Source of the DNA: Piscicola geometra
Taxonomy: Eukaryota; Annelida; Clitellata; Hirudinida; Piscicolidae
Direction of reading: 5' to 3'
NCBI GenBank assembly: GCA_943735955.1
Contig: OX030955.1
Location: forward strand, 3,332,734 to 3,396,733
Length of the DNA: 64,000 nt
Shown here: one piece after another, positions 14,401 through 61,688 of the stretch
Layout of the letters: every line of letters begins with the position of its first letter
Position numbering within the stretch: the stretch's first letter is position 1
Made by a program: the position numbers and the translations under genes
Notes under the pieces: generated by a model
Told to the model about the DNA's origin: nothing
Database searches by the model: none
The model's input: the letters and a program-made list of their open reading frames with translations, nothing else

Positions 14401-14809
14401 GATATTTAAAACGGTTTCAAATTGAATTCTTTAAAAAACACCTATAAACAATAATAAAAACAATTATAAATAATTTAGTTAATTATTAAAATAATGATTC
14501 AAGCTTCAGTTTTAGGATTAACGCCCAAAAACAATAGGTAACATTGTTTTAGTTCATCAAATAATGCTATCTGGTGGAATAATTGGACGAACTGAAACGA
14601 GTTCTAATTATTAAAAAGTGTAATATATATTTTTTATTTTTTCACTTCAGTAGTTTTTTTTTACTAAAACTGTGTTTAATTTAAAACAAAAATTTTATTT
14701 GAAAGACAAACAATATTTTTTTGAGAAAATTTTCTCATGAATAATAAAGTTGCATACTCTATATAAAAAAACTTTTTTTTGTGTTCTCAAAAATTTATTT
14801 TTGAATTTT
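11421..14809. other. Gene-free AT-rich stretch
   Basis: No exon is supported. A 68-codon plus-strand frame at 13069-13275 has no recognisable motif. Positions about 13620-13990 are less AT-rich than their surroundings and contain CG-bearing words and a TATA-like ACATAAATAG, but no coding frame persists. They could be regulatory or an old repeat. Confidence 0.4.
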
Positions 14810-14812
14810 AAC

Positions 14813-15014
14813 GCGGCTTTTTCATACTAAGACTTTCTAGTTCGAAGAAGCATGGATATACGTCGAAGTTAAGAAAGTTTGGTGACAAGAGAGTGCTTGC
14901 AGGCATTCAGAGACATTTCAAGGTAATAATACTTCCTAAACGTCTTCGGAATGAAGGTCCAAGAGTGTCCCGATTGTGGAAACAACCATTAAAAAGAAGT
15001 AAAACCTCGTCATA
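14813..15014 (+). other. Unassigned basic open island (possible exon or transposon scrap)
   Basis: A plus-strand frame of about 65 codons is rich in Lys and Arg, with segments such as SKLRKFGDKRVLAGIQRHFK, and ends in TAA at 15012-15014. It also looks like a spliced exon: TTTCTAG lies upstream at about 14840 and an AAG|GTAATA donor at about 14920. I do not recognise the protein. It could be a piece of a DNA-binding transposase or a 5' exon of the downstream gene. It is listed because the region is GC-richer than its flanks and the frame stays open. Confidence 0.2.
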
Positions 15015-15344
15015 AGCGCTTTGATAGATTCAATGCTTTTTAATAACGCTGAAATAGAACAGACCTGGTATTCATGACGCAATACATTTGGGCAGTGGTT
15101 TTTATACATATTTTAAAATAATAAGACTCATATATACATATATAATATATACTCAAACAGCGGTTTGGTACTTAGCTTAAAGACCTACAATTTAAACATT
15201 TTTTCATAGTATCGTATTAAGGTGCCAATCAAAACAATGGGGAAAATATATTCTAAAAAACTGCCGTATATTAGTCTAAAACAATTTGTTTTAAACAAAC
15301 TTTTGAATTATCTTTTGATGAAAGCCTTAAAGTATAAATACTAA

Positions 15345-15540
15345 ATAGAGTCAGAAACCGTTTTTTACAGCAATCAAATCTTCACTCCAATGTTCTATAA
15401 TGTAGGAATTGACGAGGTTGGAGAGGTTCGACTCATCGACATGTTGTCGAGTCCTAAACTTGGCAAATATTACGCAATGGGTGTCATTTATAAACATCTT
15501 AAAGCCAGAAACCATTATAGTTATTTTTTTCAATTCTTAA
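15345..15540. other. Unassigned coding-like island, strand ambiguous
   Basis: This GC-richer patch is open on both strands for about 60 codons. The plus frame begins near ACCGTTTTTTACAGC and includes IDEVGEVRLIDMLSS. The minus frame ends at 15351 and includes NDTHCVIFAKF. Third-position composition does not decide the strand. No family is recognised. It may be a decayed repeat or an isolated exon. Confidence 0.2.
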
Positions 15541-16398
15541 ACTGTCTATAATGCTTAAATCAATCTTGTTCAAAGAAAATAATTAATCTTGAAAAGATTA
15601 CGGTTCAAATTTTGTGAAATAGTTGTGACAAAAATAAATATATAAAAATATTGATTCTATGGTTATGGTGCGTTTTTGTTCTAAGATTTTTCGATATTTA
15701 TGGGTTTGCAAGAAAGAGTTTTCAGCTCTTTGATCTAGAGTAATTTCGAACTATTACGTTTATAATATCCTTTGAGCAAAATAATTCCAAAAAGAAATTC
15801 TATTTGATTTAGTTATTATTTGGAAAAAAATATTTTTATTCTTTTCTTTAAAAAGTAAATATGTGTTCTTCAATTAAAAAATATTTTTTTAGCTGAAATT
15901 TTTTGCATTATAAAAACTATATTTACAATTTTCAAAGAACATTTTATTTATGAATTTTACTAATTGCTTCAAGATTAAAACAAATGTCACAATTCTAATG
16001 ATTTTTTTTCAGATTTCTGATTTCAAAATAACGTCGTTTTAGTACAATCTAAAAGGAATGTACAACAAAAAACTCCTATTAAATTTGAAAAATGTCCACA
16101 AAGTCATTGGAATTGATTTAAAAAACAAAATTCATCAAGTGAATTAAAAAACCTATTTACTTACTTGAACGAAATATGTTATAACTTCAATTATATAAAA
16201 AAAAACTGTCTTAATAGATTAATCATTATTTTCAGAAATAATAACTGGGTAAATATATATATAAATATAGTTTGAGATTAATGAAAATATAACGGTAATC
16301 TAAAATTATCGAAAACTTAGAACTTCCGCACTCGACACTACACTATAATGGTCGATAACCTACTCCAACTAATCCACAACCATTCAAGAAACTTCATC

Positions 16399-52310
<35,912 letters not shown>

Positions 52311-52464
52311 GTTTTAAAATACAAAAATAATTATATTAATTGTTATTGAAAATGATATTTTAACTCTCATTACTTCTTTTAGTTTTATTCATAATAAGAA
52401 CTACAATTTCCTAGTAAATACTCGGCAAAACTGCAAACGTAAATTTTGAGCCCTCCATCTAACT

Positions 52465-52470
52465 AATAAA
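52465..52470 (+). terminator. Candidate polyadenylation signal of the IgSF gene
   Basis: AATAAA lies about 155 bases after the stop codon on the same strand. In such AT-rich DNA the hexamer is common, so support is position only. Confidence 0.35.
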
Positions 52471-52494
52471 TATTGATGTTTCAATGTTTTTGCT

Positions 52495-52835
52495 TCCTAT
52501 GTTGTTGTTGATGGTGCTTTCGCGTCGTTGAAGCTATTGCTGCTCGTGCCAAAAACACTAATGATAAATACAAGTGTGTTCATTACTGTTGTGGTGTAGC
52601 TGTGATTGGGGTTTAGGCTGGGATTACTGTTGTGCTTATGGTTGTAGTTGTGGTTTTGGTCGTGCTTGTAGTTATGGTTGTAGAAATGGTTGTAGTTGTA
52701 TTTGTGGTTGTAATTGAAGTTGTTGTTGTAGTTGTATTTGTGGTTGTAATTTGGGTTGTTTTTGTAGTTGTAATTGTGGTTGTAATTGAAGTCGTTTTTG
52801 TTGTTGTAGTTGGAGTTGTGACTTCAGTGAATGTT
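52495..52835 (+). repeat. Imperfect GTTGTA/GTTGTG array
   Basis: About 340 bases rich in GTTGTAGTTGTG-like units (a loose GTT trinucleotide beat). The Val-rich frame at 52632-52874 comes from it and is not a gene. Its reverse complement, TACAAC/CACAAC, resembles the Asn/Tyr codon runs in the IgSF last exon just upstream. Confidence 0.8.
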
Positions 52836-54627
52836 GTTGTTTCCTTAATGAAGCTTATTTTTAATATTTTTTAGTTTTAATGAAACAACATTCACACAAA
52901 AATTGATATCTTCTAACAACACACACGTAGTGAATCATCAACCAAGGCTGTAACGCTAAAAAATACAAAAATATTATTCTGACTTAGTGTGGGCAATGGC
53001 ACTGGGGAAGATGGTAATAGTGGAGGTCTGAAAAAGTATAAAATATAAAGTAGAAATAGATAATATGATGGGTATTAAAATGGAAATGCTTGGGAAATAA
53101 ATATTGAAAGAAGAAAAACAAGCGATGTTGAAATTGTGTCTGCAATCGTAAACAAAGTTATCTCCTATGGGGTTGAGACGTTTTGAAAAGGGAAGGATTG
53201 TGTTTTCTATGCTTGCGAAATAGTAGTTTTTGCCTGTTGTGCTGATTGTGGTGTTTATGGTGGGATGGACGATAAGGCAGGTGTTATTTTGGCTTCGAAA
53301 ACGTTAGAGATAAACTTGCTTTATTAGCCTTAGCCGACTACGAAAGAAACTAGATGAGACAGAGCTATACGAGGAAACATGTCGTAACTAAATAAAAAAC
53401 AAAAAACTGTGAAGACTTTAAAAAATCAACAAGGTGAAAATATTTTGTGAATTTTTCAACTGAAATGAATAGCATGAGCTGGGAAAAAACATTTGAAACT
53501 TTTCCGACAACAAAAAGAGTTTTGTCAAAAAATGCCAGTCTTGGGAGAGCAAAAGCTAGCTATAAATCAAGAAGAATTCCCTTTAGCAAAACACCAAGCA
53601 AGCAATCTTGAAAGAAAATAAGTGATGCTTTGAAAAGGCTACCACCTAAAATGTCGTCACTTTACTCTGACAAACAAACACAACATAATAAAACAAGCGT
53701 AAAGAACACAACACCAGCAAACCACTTGAAACAATCCCAAACCAAGCATAAATCTGTCTTCAATAACACAAATGCCTCGATTTCTATCGCCAGCCGCATA
53801 AACATCCAAGCCACCCATCCCCTCCAACAAGGAATTTCCGTGGTTTCCGACACCAGCACATTCATCACTACATACCCCTTCTTTTTCACCATTCGATCAC
53901 ATTCCCAAATACAACTATCTAACCCTTTTCAGCCACCATCAACCCCTCTATTTGCCACTTTTCCACCTCCGATTCGCCATGTTGTAAATGGAAGGAATAT
54001 TCAAAGGCACATCCCTGGAAATCACACATCGTCTGCTTCCCTTTCTTTATTATCGCCTCTCATCAACAGCTGTTAAGTATTCTTACCACAATGGCCACGA
54101 TAAACATTCTTGGCTTATCTTTCTGGCACATAATCGTTATTTTTGTGATTATTAGTATTCATTATTCTTCTCTTTTTTCCTTTTTTAGTCTGTTTTGGAC
54201 TTTGAAAATTATTCTTTTTACCATTTTTTAATTTGGGTGTTTAGGCATAAATAATTTTTCATTAACTTATTCATTATTTCGTTCTCTACAATTTTATTTA
54301 AAACTAGAATTTATTGTATTGTGTAACAGTGCTTCTAACACTCACCAGACTAAACAATTATCCTTCAAATTATTTTTTATAAGAATTAGTCAGTTTCTTA
54401 GTCGGCGAAAATAATTTTTTCAGTTAAATTTAAACCCTTGTTAAAACTTAACACTCGAAATTAATATGGCTTTACGTGACATGCATTTAATGTTTTTTAA
54501 TTATTCGATAATAAACGCGTAATTTTTTGTATAAAATCCAATTTAAAAAATGAAACAGAATAACATAATTCATCTTTTTCATTCAGTTTTTATTTTTAAA
54601 AGTTCATGCTATATTTTTAATAGTTAG
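52836..54627. other. Intergenic, no supported gene
   Basis: A 148-codon plus frame at 53630-54076 is Ser/Thr/Asn/His/Pro-rich and lies in CA- and pyrimidine-rich DNA. It has no recognisable domain and no splice partner I can support. The remainder is AT-rich. Confidence 0.4.
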
Positions 54628-54676
54628 AAACACCGTCGATATACCTTTAAATTTTAAAGGTATATCGACGGTGTTT
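54628..54676. repeat. Perfect 49-nt palindrome
   Basis: The left arm at 54628-54651, beginning AAACACCGTCGATATACC, is matched exactly by its reverse complement at 54653-54676, with a single T between. Arms are 24 bases with no mismatch. Such a perfect inverted repeat would form a long hairpin or cruciform. It could be the remains of a foldback element or an assembly or replication artefact. Confidence 0.95.
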
Positions 54677-54804
54677 TTTAAATTTTAAAGTTTAAATTTT
54701 CAAAGATTCATTTCAAAGTATAAAAAAGTGACAAACTTAAATATTTGAGGCGCTTAGTTATTCATTAAAAACTTATTTGATTCTCTTTAATGAAGACTTC
54801 AAAT

Positions 54805-55187
54805 AAGGGATGGCAACTCTACCCGAAAAGTAAAAAAATTAAAAAGACAACGAAATAGATTTTAAAACTAACTTAATATAAATTATAAAGTTGAACTATT
54901 CTTAACGCCTAATTATCTTTTAGATTCGATCAATTAGTTTAGTAAAAATAAGTTTTATTTAAAGTTTTGCTGTCAAACATTCTTTTTCAAACTCAAATAA
55001 GAAAATAAAAACAATATTCTTTTTTAAGTAAGTTTTAAATGTAAAAAGTCTAAGTATATTTTTTTTGAACGGGCGTATCAGCTTCGAAAAAATACGGCAC
55101 GCGTTAAAGTGCGCACTTAGCGATTCTTTTCGGGAACCCGGGAAAAACCAGGGTTCTTCAGCCGAGTAAGCCCAGTTGCCATTCCTA
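54805..55187. mobile_element. Non-autonomous hAT-type MITE
   Basis: The left end AAGGGATGGCAACT (54805-54818) and the right end AGTTGCCATTCCTA (55174-55187) are inverted copies with 12 of 14 bases matching. The flanking octamers CTTCAAAT (54797-54804) and CTTCATAT (55188-55195) match at 7 of 8 positions, as expected for the 8-bp target duplication of hAT transposons. The 383-bp element has no transposase frame. Near its right end a GC-rich subterminal part holds GAACCC/GGGTTC inverted words. A hAT transposase remnant lies elsewhere in the window (24295-24504), but nothing shows that it mobilised this copy. Confidence 0.8.
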
Positions 55188-55270
55188 CTTCATATTTTTT
55201 ACTCTTTCAAATAGAAGCTATAAGTTTTAAACCTTTATTCATAATGATAATAATGAAGAGCATTTTTATT

Positions 55271-55425
55271 GTGGCGTATAATCCGAACGGGCTTCAAGGT
55301 CACTTAAAGGCTGCAAATAATCATTCAAACCTATGGGTTACTAAGACATCGGTTGCACTCGAACCTAAGACCACTAATCATTGGTCAAGCCGAGACTCGT
55401 TACATATTCAGCTGCCCGTTCAACC
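55271..55425 (-). mobile_element. tRNA-derived SINE, copy 2 (inverted)
   Basis: Read on the minus strand it starts GGTTGAACGGGCAGC and carries GTAACGAGTCTCGGCTTGACC, then a B-box-like GGTTCGAGTGCAACC, GATGTC and TAGTAACCCAT, and ends near AGCCCGTTCGGATTATACGC. It matches copy 3 over nearly its whole length and copy 1 over the head. The plus-strand 63-codon frame at 55244-55435 lies over this element and is not a gene. Confidence 0.85.
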
Positions 55426-57499
55426 ATTTTGTTAAAGAATTCCTTTCAATAACACAGTCACGCTTATAGAAATTTATCTTGGTATAAATAATTGAAAAAT
55501 CACCATTTATGGGCAAATCAGCAAAGAATGTTTTTATATCTCGACTAGAGACATCTTTGGAAAATAACCTAACCTAGAAATTGTATTGTGTAATGACTTG
55601 AAACTTTTCAGTTATTGAGTTTTGTAAATTAAAGTTATTTTAGTTTCATCTTTAAACGGTGTTATTTGTTTTAAATAATATAATCATTTTGTTTTATTCC
55701 ATTAAATGTTTTTAAATCATTTACATTTATTTAAACCTTCTTTTTATTAGAAGTTTTGTAAATAATATAATTTCTATTTTCGATGTAATCAATAGTTACA
55801 AAATGATTCATAAAAATGTTTTGAAAGATGAGTAGGATTTAAACGTTCTTAATGAATTATTGAAATGAATGTTAAATGAACTTTATGTCTCGTGATGGTT
55901 TTAGTACCGGTAGGGACTGTCAGTAAAATACATGGTTGTGACCATTCGACAGTTGTATTACAATTTTGTAATCTTTTTACAATTTCAGTGTTTTTTAAAC
56001 TTTTAAATTATTAATTAAAGAAATCATTTTCATGCGTTAGAAATATAGAAAAATAAAATTGAATATGTTACAATCTTGTTTTTGTTGTTGATTATTTAAC
56101 CTTAATATTTATTCCTAACGACATAGAATTTTTATTTTCTCGAAATTATATTTTTTAGTGTCACTAAAAAGAATGCTGGCCAATTAGCTTCAGCCCGATT
56201 ATCACTTTGGAAATTTTCCCAACTTGAAATTCGTTCTGTATTTCAATTTAATTTATTTTGTTCTTTCTGACGTACAATGAAATGGAAAACTCAAAAGCTA
56301 AAAAGAATATTTTATAATTATAATTTTAAAACTTCGAAATTTTGTTTAAAATTAGCTTAATTCTCAAAAACATTAAAAACCTTTCTGAAATATTTAAGAA
56401 ACTAAAAAGAAGACAGAAAAATAAATGAAATCTTTTTTACCAGCCTTAAATTTAGCCGCAGAAGTTTCAAGCTTTGTTTAAACAAGCATATTAAATTCAT
56501 AGACATTTTTCACGCTCGAAAAAGCGTAATTAACCTATATAAAGTTTGAACGATTCCAAAGCAGTTTTGGAAAATCCATCAAAAATGTTCTAATCGCTAG
56601 AGCAGCATGACATGATCTGCTAAGTCAACAAGTTTTAAAACTTCTAGAAGGTTTTTACAAAATACTCGTTTATTTTTTTAGTTTCTGTCAAATGAGTTTG
56701 AGGCTATTATAGATTATAATACAGATAGGATCTTCAAGAGATTTTCGACCTTGTTCACAATCTCATACAGCATCCCGTAAAATCACATAATTTTCGGTTT
56801 TTAAACCTTTCGTCTTGCTAATAAAATATTATAATCCTTAATTAGGGTTTAGTTCTTTTTTGAATTATTTAGAAAACTAATTTATTCATAAAGAATAAAA
56901 GTATTTTTAGAAACACTTGCTTTCAAATCAGTATTAAATATTACATTATTTTCTTAAAATAGTCAACAGATTTTTAATAATTCCAGAAATTTCTTTTTAA
57001 AAAAAAAGAAGGTAGAAAGTAATTTCATGAAAATGAAAAATTAATGTTGCATAGAAAATTCAAAAAAAATTGTTTTTTATGCTTTTAAAGGCGAATTGCT
57101 GAATTTTTCTATTTTTTTAAATAAAAACGTTATTCTTGATTTGTTAATCATCCTCATACATCATCATTTTCGATGTAAAATTTTTTTTAATTAGTTATTT
57201 CTCTCGTTACTAGTGTCAATTTTCTCCACTCAAATCGTTTTTCACAATCGTCGAATAGCGGGAAAAGAGGCCTTCTGACTTCTGAAAACCTAAGTTACCA
57301 GGCTTTTTCTGATACATTTCAAAGACTCCATGGAAATTCAACGTTGAGCAAGCATTCTTACTACTTCTTTTTTATATTATTTTTGCTTACTATCATTGTT
57401 AAAAAATGTTTTGCTAAATTTCTGAAAGATATCAAGCGTTAATAAAGGTTTATGAAACTGATTGAAGAATATATTTTTCAAAATTACATTTATTTATCA
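55426..57499. other. Intergenic AT-rich stretch
   Basis: No gene, exon or repeat family was recognised between the two SINE copies. Confidence 0.5.
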
Positions 57500-57676
57500 G
57501 TTAAACGGACAACCGAGTGAGTAACGACTCTCGGCTTGACCAACGGTCATTAGTTTTAGGTTTGAGTGCACTGAATGTCCTAGTAACCCATGAGTGAAAA
57601 TTGAAAAATGTGCAGCAATGCACTGCAGCATAAGTGGCCTAAAAGCCTGTTTGGGTTATACACTCTTTAATAATGC
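57500..57676 (+). mobile_element. tRNA-derived SINE, copy 3
   Basis: It begins GTTAAACGGACAACCGAGTG and shares with copy 2 the words CTCGGCTTGACCAA, TAGTAACCCAT and a GTTTGGGTTATACAC end. The B-box is mutated (GGTTTGAGTGCA). A short A/T-rich CTTTAATAATG tail follows. It ends about 280 bases upstream of the MCAT start codon, so it may sit in or near that gene's promoter. Confidence 0.85.
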
Positions 57677-57953
57677 TCGTAAGTGTTATTATTATGATTA
57701 TTATTTTTACATAAGCCAATTACTTTAATGTATTTCAATTATGTTTGAGTTTTGTATAATCAATAGAAAAACAATGTATTTTAAATTAATTAGTACAATC
57801 CATTACTCTACCCATGTAAAAAAGCGATAATACAGGATTAATAACCAATAGTCCTTTCCAGTTTAACCCGTTTTAATCATTTAAAAATTATGTTGAGTAT
57901 TTAATAGGTATTTAATAACTATTATTAACATTTAAATTGTCTTTAAAAAGAGC

Positions 57954-60503
57954 ATGGAGCTTTTTAAACTATTGCGACCATGTACAAAAAAGGTGATTTT
58001 TCCCAGTCAAAGTCAGAGGTTATACAGGGGCTCAAGATTTTCAAAAATCAGAAACAATGATTTTGTCAATGAAGATGACGAAATCATTCCTAAACAGTCG
58101 AAAAATAAAACAGACATTTATCATAAGGATAAAGAACTAGAAAAAGAAATAGAAGAACAATTTAAAAGTAGCAAGCCAACTCATCCAAACTCAGACCTGG
58201 ATCAATGGCTTGAGTTTCCTTCAGACACTTTGGTGTTCAGAGACCAACTAAAAGAGCGAGAGAGACTCAACAAGATGAGGGATCAAGCCTCAAAGGCCTT
58301 CAGGCCCAAGGTTCAAAATAAAATTTATCTTTACGTATTTCATATTTTAAGTTATTAACCTATTTTAAAAATATACATTTAAAAAAATTATAATTTCATT
58401 TTTTTTAAATTACTCACAAATTTACGTTCAATGGTGCAGACTGATCCCAGGAACACGAGCATCTTGATGTTTCCAGGCCAAGGCAGTCAGTTTATTGGCA
58501 TGGCTTCGAAACTGCTGCAGTACCCCAAGGTTGAGGAGCTCTTCAAACTAGCCAGCAAAATATTGGGTTGTTACTGCTGTATTAATTTTTACATAAATTA
58601 GTGTAATATTTTGCACATTCTTTATTTATTAAGACATGCTAAAATTCATAATCTTTAAATCTAAGCTAAACTTCAATTCATCTTCTATCTTTCATCATTT
58701 ACACATTACTATGTTTGAATTTTATTATTTCACTAAACTCTCATAATCTGCAACCCTTCTAGGTTTTGACCTGCTGAACACCTGTCTACAAGGTCCGAAG
58801 AACCTTTTAGACAAAACATCACACTGCCAACCTGCTGTCGTTGTCACTTCACTCGCTGCACTCGAGAAACTCAAGCATGATAAACCATGGGTTGGGATTA
58901 GACTAACTTAAGACTTGGAAAACTTGAAACTTTTAGAAAAAAATATTGCAAATAATTTGAACATTCAAAGTTGTATTCCCTCTTCATTATTTATTTATTT
59001 TCATTATTTTTAATCCCATTAAACATTATTTTTTTAAGATTTGTTAAAATTATTTTTTCATGCTAAAACAGGTGATAGAGAAGTGCATATCAGCTGCAGG
59101 CTATAGTGTGGGTGAGATCACAGCCCTGGTGTTTGCAGGAGTGCTTTCGTTTGAGGATGGTTAGTCGGAGGTGCTAAAGAATATTTTTTAAAAGTGTATT
59201 TTTAATTAGTTTAATATTTAGTTTATGGATCAATAGTTTTTCTTTTTATATTATTGCATTTTTGATGCACCAAAAACAATAAGCCAAGTGCATTGCAATA
59301 TTCAAATGAATTATATTTCATTTGACTGTACCACAAATGACCATTACACCATGATTCTGCCACCATCATCATCATTCAGCAATGCATGTGGTGAAGGCGC
59401 GGTCGGAGGCGATGCAAAGGGCTTCAGAGGAAACCAAGGGAGGCATGCTTACCGTCTTTGTCAGTGCCGACACCAAACTTAAGGTTTTTTAGCTGCGGAT
59501 TTTCAATGATTTTTATTTTTTTAATTTTATTACTATCGAAGTTTATGTCGGCAAAAACTTGAGTGTGTTTAGTGATTTATGAAATTGTTATTACTTTTTT
59601 TAATTAGTTTATTAATCTTTTTATATATATATTATCATATCAGCATCACAACCATTATCATCACCCCTCCCCCCCCACTTAAGTACGCTTGTCTAGCAGC
59701 CAAGAAGTACTGCAGTGAAGAGTTGTCGATAGAAAGGCCTGTGTGCTGCATCTCCAACTACCTTCATCCCAGCTGCAAGGTCGTAGCTGGAAATGTCGAG
59801 GTTTGTTGGTGGAAGGGTGAGGGGTTGGTTGGTGTAGAGGGGGGGTAGTGTGGTGGGATAGAGTGGATGGGGGTGATGGAATGGTATGGATGGTGTGATG
59901 GGATGGAGTAGGTGATGGTTTGGTGGAATGGAGTGGATGATGGGCTGGTTGAAAGTTTGGAAAAAGTAGATTAAATATTGTTTGATAAATGTATCTTTAG
60001 CATTTAATTGGAATGTAGTGATGTAACATTAATGATAATTTTTTTAATATTAAAAATTATCATCATGCATTTAATAAAGCTTCTTCTTCACACCCACCCA
60101 CTCCAAGGCGTTAGACTTTCTGGTGCGCAACAGCAAGGAATTCCACATCCAACGAGCGAGGTACTTGCCCGTCAGTGGAGCTTTTCACACGCCGCTGATG
60201 GAAAAAGCCGCTAAAACATTTTCAGAAAAACTTGCCGCTATACAATTCAACGACCCTATCATTCCCGTGCATTCAAACGTTACCGGTCAACGTTTTGCAA
60301 ACGCTGAGCACGTTAAAGCACTGATGGTGAAACAGATTTGCAGCCCAGTGAAGTGGGAGCAGACGCTTCATTGCCTCTTCACCAGACCCCAGGACCACCA
60401 TCTGCCTGCCGTCTATGAGGTGGGACCCGGAAAACAGCTCGGAATGCTGCTCAAGATGGTCAATAACAGAGCCTTCGAAGAGTACAAGAATGTTGAGGTG
60501 TGA
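57954..60503 (+). CDS. MCAT: Mitochondrial malonyl-CoA:ACP transacylase
   Basis: Transfers malonyl from CoA to mitochondrial acyl carrier protein, the entry step of matrix fatty-acid synthesis (type II, supporting lipoate). Exons: 57954-58310, 58440-58566, 58763-58890, 59072-59159, 59380-59483, 59684-59800 and 60108-60503. All junctions are GT-AG and phase-consistent, giving about 438 codons (human MCAT is about 390). Exon 1 holds a basic leader (MELFKLLRPCTKK...) fitting a mitochondrial presequence, and a charged linker. Exon 2 has FPGQGSQ (oxyanion loop), exon 4 GYSVGE with the nucleophilic Ser, exon 5 ARSEAMQ with the malonate-binding Arg, and exon 7 VSGAFHT with the catalytic His, then SPVKWEQT and EVGPGKQLG. 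All key residues are present. It sits tail to tail with the GPCR gene. The first ATG at 57954 is the only sensible start. Confidence 0.96.
59805..59945 (+). repeat. G-rich GGATGG/GGTGATG minisatellite in MCAT intron 6
   Basis: A run of GGGTGAGGGG, GGGGGGGTAGTG and GGATGGAGTGGATG-type units directly after the donor of exon 6. It contrasts sharply with the AT-rich introns. The Gly/Val end of the frame at 59579-59848 comes from it. Confidence 0.8.
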
Positions 60504-61688
60504 TTAAAGAGTTCTAGTCTAAAGTTTGGAGGGTTTATGGAGGTTTCTGCGATGCTGATGAGGATTTGTATTTGTCTGTCATCAAAGTTTTAAAATATTT
60601 TTGAAACGACTTTATAAGACATTATTATTTTTTGTGTTTTTTTTTTGTTTTTTTTAACGGAAAAATTATGTTAACATTTTTTTAAAGTGTACAGATAAAA
60701 GTTTTTGGATTATTTAATATAATGCCTAAGATAAGTTAAAAAACTTAAACATAGTATAAATGAACTATCCCTACAAATGGTAAGCTAGTACTATCATAAT
60801 TGTTTAGACATTATTTTAAGCCAATGACTAATTTTTTCACATAGGTATCATGCGACTAATGAAAAATCATCACACCCACTTAGGGAATAATGACTTAGGT
60901 TATTTGATAAATATTCATATTAAAACCTGGCTCAAGTGAACAATTACCCTTACCCCGTCAGGAAAAATGTATTTGTGTTTTATTTTATAAGCCTATTTAT
61001 AGCGTTAAATATCTTTAGTAATATTTTTTTGGAAGTGTCAATGAAGTATTCTAGATAATTCCAAATTAACAAAATTATTTATTTATTAATTTTTCCTTAG
61101 ACTGAAATCAATTACCAAGAAATTAAATCTAAGTGCAAATGAAATGGTGCTTACAACGTAGAATTTATAAATGAAGCTAGAATTTGACTAATCGCGTGTT
61201 GAATAAGGTGTGACAACAATGACAAAACTAGAAGCTACGGTTAAATACATTTCTTAAAATCTCACTGAATAAATGAAAAATCGACAATAATTCAATATCG
61301 TTGAGTGATTCAAGAAAACACGCGTTCGCTAAAACAACAACTGCTTTGACTAGCAAAACAATTACATTCCTCGCGGGTAATAGCCGGCAGCAATATGCAT
61401 TATATCAACTGTATTTATGCTCTATTTTCATTGTCGTTAAAATAAACGTCAGAATGGGTCCTCAGTATTTTTTATATGCAGTTCCGTATTGGGATGAGTA
61501 TGATACCAGCATATATTTTGGTTTTTCTTTTTGTGAAAACAGCTTCCTATTTCAAATAAGAAAGGACATTAATCATATTTCGACAATGTATTAGCTTTCT
61601 TTTTAAAGTACCCGATGTTTGGAAATTGATTCGGAGTGCGCAATGAATACGTGAGATTTTTTACCATGGAATTTTTTCGTTTCAGATT
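60504..61688. other. Intergenic stretch between convergent genes
   Basis: This holds the expected 3' UTRs of MCAT (plus) and the GPCR (minus). A plus frame at 61301-61594 lacks recognisable motifs. AATAAA occurs on the plus strand at about 61267. No other feature was seen. Confidence 0.5.

Noticed and set aside
52632..52874. 80-codon Val-rich frame
   Set aside because: A translation of the GTTGTA array.
53630..54076. 148-codon Ser/Thr/Asn-rich frame
   Set aside because: Open through CA- and pyrimidine-rich composition; no domain or splice partner. Its similarity in composition to the IgSF low-complexity parts made me hesitate, but it lies beyond the stop codon.
55244..55435. 63-codon plus frame
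   Set aside because: Lies over the inverted SINE copy and has no protein features.
60008..60214. 68-codon plus frame
   Set aside because: Out of frame with MCAT exon 7, which overlaps it.
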